Below are positions 6,736 to 13,183 of a DNA stretch of 13,183 nt, in pieces. Source of the DNA: an uncultured Actinomycetes bacterium (GTDB lineage Bacteria; Actinomycetota; Actinomycetes; Nanopelagicales; Nanopelagicaceae). Each line of letters opens with the position of its first letter. The stretch's first letter is position 1. The stretch is from the NCBI GenBank assembly GCA_903932695.1, contig CAIZGZ010000182.1, positions 1 through 13,183 on the forward strand. The letters are read 5' to 3'. The position numbers and the translations under genes are program-made. The notes under the pieces are model-generated. The model was not told the DNA's origin and searched no databases. It saw only the letters and a program-made list of their open reading frames with translations.

Positions 6736-7166
6736 GAGACATGACCAGCAATTCGCTCTCGCTCCAAAGCACTTTCTAAGATAGATACAGCGGCCATGGC
6801 ATCAATAAGGCTCTTAGCTTCCTTAGCGTTCTTGCCTGATTCGCGAAGTGTTCGTGCTGCGAAGACCGTGGACAATCGTTCATCGACGAAATGAATCGGA
6901 GCTTGCGAAATTGAGGCGATCAGTTCAGCGAACTGATTGACGCTCTCCATCGTTGCGCTCTGCGCACCCGAAAGATGCCGGGGTTGTCCGATGACGATAT
7001 AGATCGGTTCATACTCCGTGAAGATTTTTGATAGCTCTTCTCTCAGATCTTCTGACTGAGCCAGAAGAGTGGCTATCGGAGTTGCGATCAACCCCGACGC
7101 GTCCGAGAGAGCGACCCCGATTCGCACCTGACCGTAATCAAAAGCTATCCGCCGACCCGGTCGCAT
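6732..7166 (-). CDS. ruvX: RuvX/YqgF-family RNase H-fold nuclease (16S rRNA maturation)
   Basis: This 144-residue protein has the RNase H-like fold expected of YqgF. Members process the 5' end of 16S rRNA; the older name, putative Holliday junction resolvase, reflects fold similarity to RuvC. Acidic residues are in place: Asp10 in AFDYGQVRIG, the VDERLST segment with Asp95 and Glu96, and Asp122 in IDAMAA. The usual GLP segment reads VIGQPRHLSG. The ATG abuts the alaS TAG (TAGATG) with only a weak AGG upstream, so coupling to alaS is likely. The alaS-ruvX-mltG-aroE order is standard in Actinobacteria. Confidence 0.93.
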   Translation of the reverse strand: MRPGRRIAFDYGQVRIGVALSDASGLIATPIATLLAQSEDLREELSKIFTEYEPIYIVIGQPRHLSGAQSATMESVNQFAELIASISQAPIHFVDERLSTVFAARTLRESGKNAKEAKSLIDAMAAVSILESALERERIAGHVS

Positions 7167-9839
7167 CTACTGTGAACCTAACGCAGCCTTCAATTCCGAG
7201 ATCGCCTGAGCAATTTTCGTTGCATCACTACCGCCGCCCTGAGCAAAGTCATCTTTACCGCCGCCGCCGCCGCCAAGGATCGCGGAACCTTGTTTCACTA
7301 ATGCGCCAGCTTTAATGCCGGCCGTGATGGCATCGGTCGATGAAGCGACAACAAATACGACTCTGCCGTCGGTGACGGTAAAGAGGCCAACGACGCTCTG
7401 TGGGCGACGATTGCGCAGATCCAGTGCCATTTGTCGAAGATCGTCAACGCTCAATTCGTCAGAGACGCGTTCAAAGAGCAGGTCGAAATTACCCACGCGT
7501 TCAAACTTTTGAGCGAGCTCGCCGACGCTAGCCAGGGCTTGTGCAGACTTCAATAATCCGAGTTCCTTCTCAACGCTCTTCACTCGGGTGATGAGATCAG
7601 AGATACGTTCTGGCAACTCTTCTACTCGAGCGCCTTTAACGATCTCGGTGAGTGAATTGAGGAGAATATGTTCTTTTGCGAGGAAGGAGTAGGCATCGGC
7701 TCCAACGAGCGCTTCAACGCGACGCACCCCGGCGCCAATGGAGGATTCACTCAATAACTTGACCAGGCCAAGCTCGGCGGACGACTGTACGTGGGTACCA
7801 CCACAGAGCTCTCGAGCCCAATCTCCGACGCTCACGACACGAACGACATCACCATACTTCTCACCAAAGAGCGCCATTGCGCCAATCTCCTTGGCCTCTT
7901 TCTGCGACATCTCTTGTGCACTGACAGCCAGGTTTTCGATCAAGAGCGAATTCACTCGTGACTCAACTTCATTGAGAACAGCAGCAGAGACCGATCCGGT
8001 CGCTGGGAAGTCAAACCGGAAACGGCCAGGTGCGTTCTCTGAACCCGCTTGGGTAGCACTCTCTCCTAGCGCTTCACGGAAAGCTTTGTGCACCATATGG
8101 GTAGCGGTATGTGCGCGCGAGATCGCTTTACGACGTCGTTGATCGATTCGTGCAAAAACGTCCTGATCGATCTGCACTGAACCCTTAATAAGCGTGCCTC
8201 TGTGAACGTAGAGTCCTGGAACCGGGCATTGAACATCTTCAATCAGAATTTCGGTGCCGTTATCTAGCGTGATGGTTCCACCATCGGCAAGCTGTCCGCC
8301 ACCTTCCGCATAGAAAGGTGTTCGATTGAGAACAATCTCGATCTCACCAGAGGCTACCTCAGAGACGCTTTGGCCATCGACGAGAATTCCAGCAATCTTT
8401 GCTTCGCCTTCAAAGTTCTTGTAACCGATAAATTCACTCTTGCCTTTGGCATCAAAAATCTTGCGATATTCAGAGAGGTCAGTATGTCCACTCTTCTTAG
8501 ACTTTGCATCAGCCTTGGCGCGGTCTTTCTGTTCCTTCATCAGACGACGGAAGCCCTCTTCGTCGACCGCCAATCCCTGCTCGCTCGCCATCTCCAAAGT
8601 GAGATCAAAAGGGAAACCATAGGTGTCGTGCAATTTAAAGACGGTATCGCCGGTCAGCGTTGAGCTCGAACTCTTTTTGACATCGGTAGAGGCGAGATCA
8701 AAGATCGCGGTACCACTCTTGAGCGTCGTTAGGAATGATTCTTCCTCCGCTTGGGCTACCGAAAGAATGCGAGCCGAATCAGCAGCTAACTCCGGGTACT
8801 GAGGTGACATGGCACCGATCGAAGCGGTAATCAATTCGCTGATATTGCGATCCGGTGCACCGAGAATGCGCATATTACGAATTGTGCGTCGCATCATTCG
8901 ACGAAGAACGTAACCACGGCCTTCGTTGCCGGGAAGTACCCCATCACCGATCAACATCATTGCGGTACGAGCATGGTCAGCAACGACGCGAAGAGCGACG
9001 TCGCTCTTATTCTCTTTGCCATAGCTCACGCCAGCTAATTGACTCGCAACGCTGAGGATCTGCATTGTTGTATCAATTTCATAAATATTCTCAACACCTT
9101 GGAGCAAGGCCGCCATGCGCTCAAGTCCTAAACCGGTATCAATATTCTTCGCTGGCAACTCCCCGATAATCGGGTAATCATCTTTGGTGCCACCGTTAGC
9201 ACGGATGTTTTGCATGAAAACCAAGTTCCAGACTTCAAGATAGCGATTCTCATCAGCAACCGGGCCGCCTTCAACGCCGTAGGCAGGGCCACGATCGTAA
9301 TAAATCTCGGAGCATGGACCGCATGGTCCGGCGACGCCCATCGACCAGAAGTTGTCAGCCATACCTCTGCGCTGAATTCGTTCCTTGGGAACACCTACAA
9401 CTTTGTGCCAGATATCAGCGGCCTCGTCGTCGTTGTGAAAAACCGTGACCCAGAGCTTTGATTCTGGGAAACCATATCCACCTTCAGAGAGCGGCTTGGT
9501 CAGCAAATCCCAGGCAAGAGTGATTGCACCCTCTTTGAAGTAGTCACCGAATGAAAAGTTGCCGCACATCTGGAAGAAAGAGGCGTGGCGAGTGGTCTTG
9601 CCCACCTCATCGATATCAAGGGTGCGCACACACTTCTGTACCGACGTCGCACGAGAGTAAGGAGGCGTCACTTCGCCCAGGAAGAATGGTTTGAAGGGAA
9701 CCATTCCGGCATTCACAAGCAGAAGGTTCGGATCATCCGCGATAAGCGAAGCAGATGGAACAACGGTGTGGCTTAATCCCTGAGGATTGCCTGATTCAAA
9801 GAAGCGCAACCATCGCGCTCTAATTTCTGCGGATTCCAC
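7167..9839 (-). CDS. alaS: Alanyl-tRNA synthetase
   Basis: This 890-residue class II synthetase has full length and all domains. The aminoacylation core is at about 1-250, with motif 1 near [14 protein letters not shown] (42-55), motif 2 around [18 protein letters not shown] and motif 3 in [11 protein letters not shown] tRNA-binding helical region follows. The editing domain holds the zinc/catalytic set His577 and His581 (HTATH) plus Cys679 and His683 (CGGTH), so Ser/Gly proofreading should be intact. A coiled-coil linker leads to the C-Ala domain with the glycine-rich segment at 856-870. The start is GTG at 9839, the only alternative start codon among the complete genes. It lies four bases after the DUF948 gene stop; the nearest AAGGAG is 13 bases upstream. 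Confidence 0.97.
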   Translation of the reverse strand: MESAEIRARWLRFFESGNPQGLSHTVVPSASLIADDPNLLLVNAGMVPFKPFFLGEVTPPYSRATSVQKCVRTLDIDEVGKTTRHASFFQMCGNFSFGDYFKEGAITLAWDLLTKPLSEGGYGFPESKLWVTVFHNDDEAADIWHKVVGVPKERIQRRGMADNFWSMGVAGPCGPCSEIYYDRGPAYGVEGGPVADENRYLEVWNLVFMQNIRANGGTKDDYPIIGELPAKNIDTGLGLERMAALLQGVENIYEIDTTMQILSVASQLAGVSYGKENKSDVALRVVADHARTAMMLIGDGVLPGNEGRGYVLRRMMRRTIRNMRILGAPDRNISELITASIGAMSPQYPELAADSARILSVAQAEEESFLTTLKSGTAIFDLASTDVKKSSSSTLTGDTVFKLHDTYGFPFDLTLEMASEQGLAVDEEGFRRLMKEQKDRAKADAKSKKSGHTDLSEYRKIFDAKGKSEFIGYKNFEGEAKIAGILVDGQSVSEVASGEIEIVLNRTPFYAEGGGQLADGGTITLDNGTEILIEDVQCPVPGLYVHRGTLIKGSVQIDQDVFARIDQRRRKAISRAHTATHMVHKAFREALGESATQAGSENAPGRFRFDFPATGSVSAAVLNEVESRVNSLLIENLAVSAQEMSQKEAKEIGAMALFGEKYGDVVRVVSVGDWARELCGGTHVQSSAELGLVKLLSESSIGAGVRRVEALVGADAYSFLAKEHILLNSLTEIVKGARVEELPERISDLITRVKSVEKELGLLKSAQALASVGELAQKFERVGNFDLLFERVSDELSVDDLRQMALDLRNRRPQSVVGLFTVTDGRVVFVVASSTDAITAGIKAGALVKQGSAILGGGGGGKDDFAQGGGSDATKIAQAISELKAALGSQ

Positions 9840-9843
9840 GGAT

Positions 9844-10134
9844 TTACTCGTGCTCCTTCTGGGAGGTAGCAGAACTCTTGCGTCCAGGTATGAACGAAGA
9901 GATCTGTGTGATGATCTTAAAGAGACCAGAATTCATGGATGAAAAGTTAGTCACCAAGCCGCTGAGCTTCTCGGTGAAGTTCTCGGCAGTGGTCGCGATT
10001 CGATTGACGCTCTGGATAGTCTTTTGGACCTCATCCATCAACCGAGCAGCTCGTACGATGAAATATGCCAAAGCGATGGCGATAATGATCAGCGATGAAG
10101 CCGCAATAATCGTTGCAATTCCTCCAGGACCCAT
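9844..10134 (-). CDS. DUF948-type small membrane protein
   Basis: This 96-residue protein has one strong N-terminal membrane segment (about 6-28) and then a heptad-like helical stretch (about 32-80). The tail is basic and Ser-rich, ending in Lys, Glu and His residues. This matches DUF948 proteins, which sit directly upstream of alaS in many Actinobacteria. Their biochemical function is unknown; the architecture suggests a membrane-anchored coiled coil, possibly oligomeric. The gene lies 40 bases after aspS with a modest AGGTAGG-like ribosome binding site and ends four bases before alaS. The rpsD gene that I recall close upstream in Streptomyces is missing. The family call rests on shape and position more than on motifs. 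Confidence 0.75.
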   Translation of the reverse strand: MGPGGIATIIAASSLIIIAIALAYFIVRAARLMDEVQKTIQSVNRIATTAENFTEKLSGLVTNFSSMNSGLFKIITQISSFIPGRKSSATSQKEHE

Positions 10135-10174
10135 AACCGCAAGCCTACCTGATGAGAGCCCTGCAGAAGATCAA

Positions 10175-11935
10175 TTACTGCGCGATTGGATCGGATTCCG
10201 CGACGAAATCGACACCCGCCTCTTTGCGTTGGGCTGGCGTGATTGGTGTTGGCGCCCCAGTAAGTGGATCTCCACCACTGGCGGTCTTTGGAAATGCAAT
10301 GACCTCACGGATTGAATCTGCACCTGTGAGTAGCGCGCAGAGGCGATCCATTCCCAGTGCGATTCCGCCATGAGGAGGTGGACCGTAATTGAACGCTTCG
10401 AGCAAGAATCCAAATTTACTATTCGCCTCTTCTGGTGTCAGGCCGATAACATCAAAGACTCGCTTCTGAACTTCGCGTTCATGGATACGGATCGATCCAC
10501 CACCAATTTCGTTGCCGTTCAGGACGATGTCATAGGCATAGGCCAAAGCGTTTGCTGGATCTTTATCGAAGCTCGCTTTGAACTCAGGCTTTGGTCCTGT
10601 AAATGGGTGGTGAACAGCAGTCCATCCAGATTCTGGGTTATCTGCGTCGACCAGTTCAAACATTGGCGCATCAACAATCCAGACAAACTCCCATTGGCCA
10701 GGCTTAATGAGATCGCAGCGCTTTCCGATCTCCAGGCGTACGGCTCCTAGCAAGTTTTGGGAGAGAACTTTATTTCCGGCTGCAAAGAAGATTGCATCTC
10801 CTGGCTTCGCTCCGCAATGTGCTGCGATTCCAGCCGCCTCTGATTCCGATAAGTTCTTAGCTACCGGTCCAGCAAGAGAGCCATCATCTTGCACCAAGAT
10901 GTAAGCCAGACCCTTAGCACCACGTGCTTTGGCCCAGTCTTGCCATGCATCTAGTTCTCGACGTGGAGAGGCGGCGCCACCAGGCATCACAACGGCACCG
11001 ACGTAGTCCGCTTGGAATACTCGGAAAGTTGTCTGTGCGAAGAATTCCTGACATTCGACGATCTCTTGGCCAAAACGTAGATCCGGCTTGTCCGATCCGA
11101 AGCGACGCATACCTTCAAGATATGTCATCCGTGGAATAGGCCGTGGAATTGTGTAGCCAATTGTCTTGGCGAAGACTTCGGCCAAAATCTCTTCACAGAC
11201 TCGCAAAATATCTTCTTGGTCAACGAAGCTCATCTCGATATCAAGTTGTGTGAATTCTGGTTGACGATCTGCACGGAAATCTTCATCGCGGAAGCAACGA
11301 GCAATTTGGTAGTAACGCTCCATGCCTGCGACCATCAAAAGTTGTTTGAAGAGCTGTGGTGACTGTGGCAGCGCGTACCAACTTCCTGGCTGAAGTCGGA
11401 CCGGGACCAAGAAGTCACGTGCGCCTTCAGGGGTTGAACGGGTGAGGTATGGAGTTTCGATCTCGAGGAAATCCAGACGATCCATGACGCCTCGGATGGC
11501 CGAAGTCACTTGAGAGCGCAACCGTAGATTCTTTGCAGGCCCTTCACGACGTAGGTCGAGATAGCGATACTTCAAGCGAATCTCTTCGCTGATATTTGCT
11601 ACTTCCCCACTGTCTACTGGGAATGGCAACGCCGCGGCTTCGCTTAATACTTCGAGTGACTGGCAATCGATTTCAATCTCGCCGGTTGCGATCGCCGAAT
11701 TTTCATTTCCGCTTGGCCGCGCTGTGACGACTCCGGTGATGAGGACGCACCATTCTGCGCGAAGGGCGCCAGCGATCTCATCCTTAATAACGACTTGGAC
11801 AGCACCCGAAGCATCGCGAAGGTCGATAAAGGCGACGCCTCCATGATCTCGACGACGTGCAACCCAACCTGCAAGAGTTACCTGCTCACCGACGTTCTTC
11901 TTTGAGAGAGTTCCGGCATCGTGTGTACGTAACAT
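10175..11935 (-). CDS. aspS: Aspartyl-tRNA synthetase, probably non-discriminating (Asp/Asn)
   Basis: This 586-residue class IIb synthetase is of the bacterial type. An N-terminal OB-fold anticodon domain (about 1-105) precedes the catalytic core, which is interrupted by the bacterial GAD insertion (about 300-410). Motif 2 ([16 protein letters not shown], 215-230), the GGGSIRIHE aspartate-site segment (478-486) and motif 3 (GGIALGMDR, 523-531) are intact. In the anticodon domain [10 protein letters not shown] places a histidine at position 31. That residue marks non-discriminating enzymes that charge both tRNA-Asp and tRNA-Asn, while discriminating ones such as E. coli have Leu. Asn-tRNA would then be finished by GatCAB. 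A PPP stretch at 519-521, in the active-site region, may need EF-P. The start overlaps the hisS stop (TAATG), with a GGAG ten bases upstream. Confidence 0.96.
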   Translation of the reverse strand: MLRTHDAGTLSKKNVGEQVTLAGWVARRRDHGGVAFIDLRDASGAVQVVIKDEIAGALRAEWCVLITGVVTARPSGNENSAIATGEIEIDCQSLEVLSEAAALPFPVDSGEVANISEEIRLKYRYLDLRREGPAKNLRLRSQVTSAIRGVMDRLDFLEIETPYLTRSTPEGARDFLVPVRLQPGSWYALPQSPQLFKQLLMVAGMERYYQIARCFRDEDFRADRQPEFTQLDIEMSFVDQEDILRVCEEILAEVFAKTIGYTIPRPIPRMTYLEGMRRFGSDKPDLRFGQEIVECQEFFAQTTFRVFQADYVGAVVMPGGAASPRRELDAWQDWAKARGAKGLAYILVQDDGSLAGPVAKNLSESEAAGIAAHCGAKPGDAIFFAAGNKVLSQNLLGAVRLEIGKRCDLIKPGQWEFVWIVDAPMFELVDADNPESGWTAVHHPFTGPKPEFKASFDKDPANALAYAYDIVLNGNEIGGGSIRIHEREVQKRVFDVIGLTPEEANSKFGFLLEAFNYGPPPHGGIALGMDRLCALLTGADSIREVIAFPKTASGGDPLTGAPTPITPAQRKEAGVDFVAESDPIAQ

Positions 11936-13183
11936 TACAAGTGGTCTCCGAGGTTCTTATCGGTACAGGTCAGTTCAATCAAGAGATTGCCCAAAGCGCT
12001 AAGAGTAACGGATTGTCCCTCGCCGGTTGCCATATCCTTCAAAGTCACGCTCTGCTGAGTGATTTCATCGGCGCCCAGGACGATGGAGTATTTCGCGCCA
12101 CTCTTATCGGCGGCCTTCATGCCACCCTTGAGCGCTCGATCACCATACGAGAGTTCGACTCGAAGACCTCGATCACGCAACTCTTCAGCCAGCAAGAAGG
12201 CAGCAGCGGTATCACCGAGTGGGACGATGTAGAGATCTAGACCGCTTCCGTCAGGCAACCCCAACCCTTCGGCTTCGCACGCGAGCAGAATTCGATCAAC
12301 GCCTAGGCCAAATCCGATGCCAGAGAGTTCGTTTCCACCTAGTTGGGCCATCAGACCGTCGTAACGTCCACCGCCACCAATGCCTGATTGCGCGCCTAGG
12401 CCTTCGTGAACAAATTCAAATGCGGTACCGGTGTAGTAATCCAGCCCGCGAACCATACGATTGTTAACAACATAATCGATCTTCAGAGCATGAAGATTCG
12501 TTTTTACGCTTTCAAAATCAGCCGCGCTCTCTGGCGTCAGATAGTCCATCAAGATTGGCGCATTGTTGAGCAGCGCCTTAATTTCCGCACGCTTATCATC
12601 AAAGAGTCGCAACGGGTTAAGTTCGGCTCTCGCAGCCGTATCTTCGTCGAGATCCAAGGTTGCAATATATGCCCGGAGTTCGGTGAGATAACTGGCCCGT
12701 GTTGCGGCATCTCCCAGCGAAGTAATCTCTAGTCGATAATTCTTCAAACCCAATTGGCGGAAGGCTCGATCCGCGACTGCAATGACCTCAACGTCAATGA
12801 GCGGATTTGATAATCCGATTGCCTCAATGCCGACCTGGTAGAACTGGCGATAACGTCCGGCTTGGGGACGTTCTGCTCTAAAGAATGCTCCTGAATAATA
12901 GACTTTGACCGGCAACTGTCCTCGGTCGAGGTTATGTTCAATCGTGGCTCTCATTACTCCAGCCGTACCTTCGGGGCGCAACGTAATTGAGCGTCCACCA
13001 CGATCTTCAAAGGTATACATCTCTTTACGTACTACATCGGTTGATTCACCAACACCACGCGCAAATAGCTCGGTATCTTCGAAGACCGGCAGCTCCATGA
13101 GTTCGTATCCCGATGAGCGAGCCGACTCAATAATCGTGCCACGGATGTAGTCAAAGTGCTGTGAGCGTGGCGGGAAGTACTCA
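11935..13183 (-). CDS. hisS: Histidyl-tRNA synthetase (5' end outside the window)
   Basis: The frame stays open from the TAA at 11935-11937 to the right edge, giving about 415 visible residues. An ATG at 13098 is internal: the 28 codons before it read [20 protein letters not shown] and onward, typical HisRS sequence, so only a short N-terminal part is missing. Counting from that Met, motif 2 [14 protein letters not shown] is at 73-86, the histidine-specific RGLDYYTG is at 217-224, GGGGRYDGL at 241-249 and motif 3 FGLGVDR at 263-269. The C-terminal anticodon-binding domain follows (about 287-380). The enzyme charges tRNA-His. The stop overlaps the aspS start as TAATG, the usual hisS-aspS pairing. 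Confidence 0.97.
   Translation of the reverse strand, partial: EYFPPRSQHFDYIRGTIIESARSSGYELMELPVFEDTELFARGVGESTDVVRKEMYTFEDRGGRSITLRPEGTAGVMRATIEHNLDRGQLPVKVYYSGAFFRAERPQAGRYRQFYQVGIEAIGLSNPLIDVEVIAVADRAFRQLGLKNYRLEITSLGDAATRASYLTELRAYIATLDLDEDTAARAELNPLRLFDDKRAEIKALLNNAPILMDYLTPESAADFESVKTNLHALKIDYVVNNRMVRGLDYYTGTAFEFVHEGLGAQSGIGGGGRYDGLMAQLGGNELSGIGFGLGVDRILLACEAEGLGLPDGSGLDLYIVPLGDTAAAFLLAEELRDRGLRVELSYGDRALKGGMKAADKSGAKYSIVLGADEITQQSVTLKDMATGEGQSVTLSALGNLLIELTCTDKNLGDHL

Noticed and set aside
7261..7278. A GCC-type triplet repeat resembling a microsatellite
   Set aside because: It encodes the conserved glycine run of the AlaRS C-terminal domain, so protein conservation explains it.
9316..9329. 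Inverted repeat GGACC-GCAT-GGTCC in alaS
   Set aside because: The arms are only 5 bp and follow from the conserved GPCGPC protein motif.
9878..10315. A 145-codon plus-strand open frame opposite the DUF948 gene and the aspS end
   Set aside because: It spans two real minus-strand genes and their gap and resembles no family; it is best explained as a shadow frame.
13096..13098. ATG at 13098 as the hisS start
   Set aside because: The frame stays open upstream and the 28 preceding codons read as typical HisRS sequence, so this Met is internal.

Overview
The window is a compact housekeeping segment of an actinobacterial chromosome. All fifteen recognisable genes lie on the minus strand, so transcription runs from high to low coordinates. 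Base composition looks mid-range (about half G+C by eye), and gaps are tiny or absent. The order alaS-ruvX-mltG-aroE-prepilin peptidase-aroC-aroK-aroB-aroQ-efp-nusB matches my memory of the Mycobacterium tuberculosis Rv2555c to Rv2533c region, with fewer genes. The EF-P loop (PGKGP), the AspRS His31 signature and the PyrR leader also point to Actinomycetota. A small-genome, mid-GC lineage such as freshwater Nanopelagicales or Luna-type Microbacteriaceae is possible, but the genus cannot be fixed from this sequence.

Layout in transcription order: hisS (5' end off the window) and aspS overlap at TAATG. Next come a small DUF948-type membrane protein, alaS (GTG start), ruvX, mltG and aroE. A single-domain prepilin peptidase follows, then the aroC-aroK-aroB-aroQ block, efp and nusB. 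After 112 non-coding bases comes the first 20 codons of pyrR. Seven of the fourteen junctions are direct abutments (TAGATG, three times), four-base ATGA overlaps (three times) or TAATG (once). This suggests long polycistronic messages with translational coupling.

The genes supply tRNA charging (His, Asp, Ala), five shikimate-pathway steps (AroB, AroQ, AroE, AroK, AroC), glycan-strand termination (MltG), 16S rRNA processing (RuvX), antitermination (NusB) and rescue of stalled proline stretches (EF-P). The pyrimidine operon starts at the left edge. The clearest regulatory element is a PyrR-binding hairpin that overlaps the pyrR ribosome binding site. The clearest unexplained structure is a perfect 14-bp inverted repeat inside aroB.

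I found no tRNA or rRNA gene, CRISPR array, insertion sequence, phage gene or defence gene, and no convincing intrinsic terminator. No stretch over 300 bases lacks a gene. I see no sign of a previously undescribed multi-gene system; the points of interest are RNA structures and sequence signatures within conserved genes.
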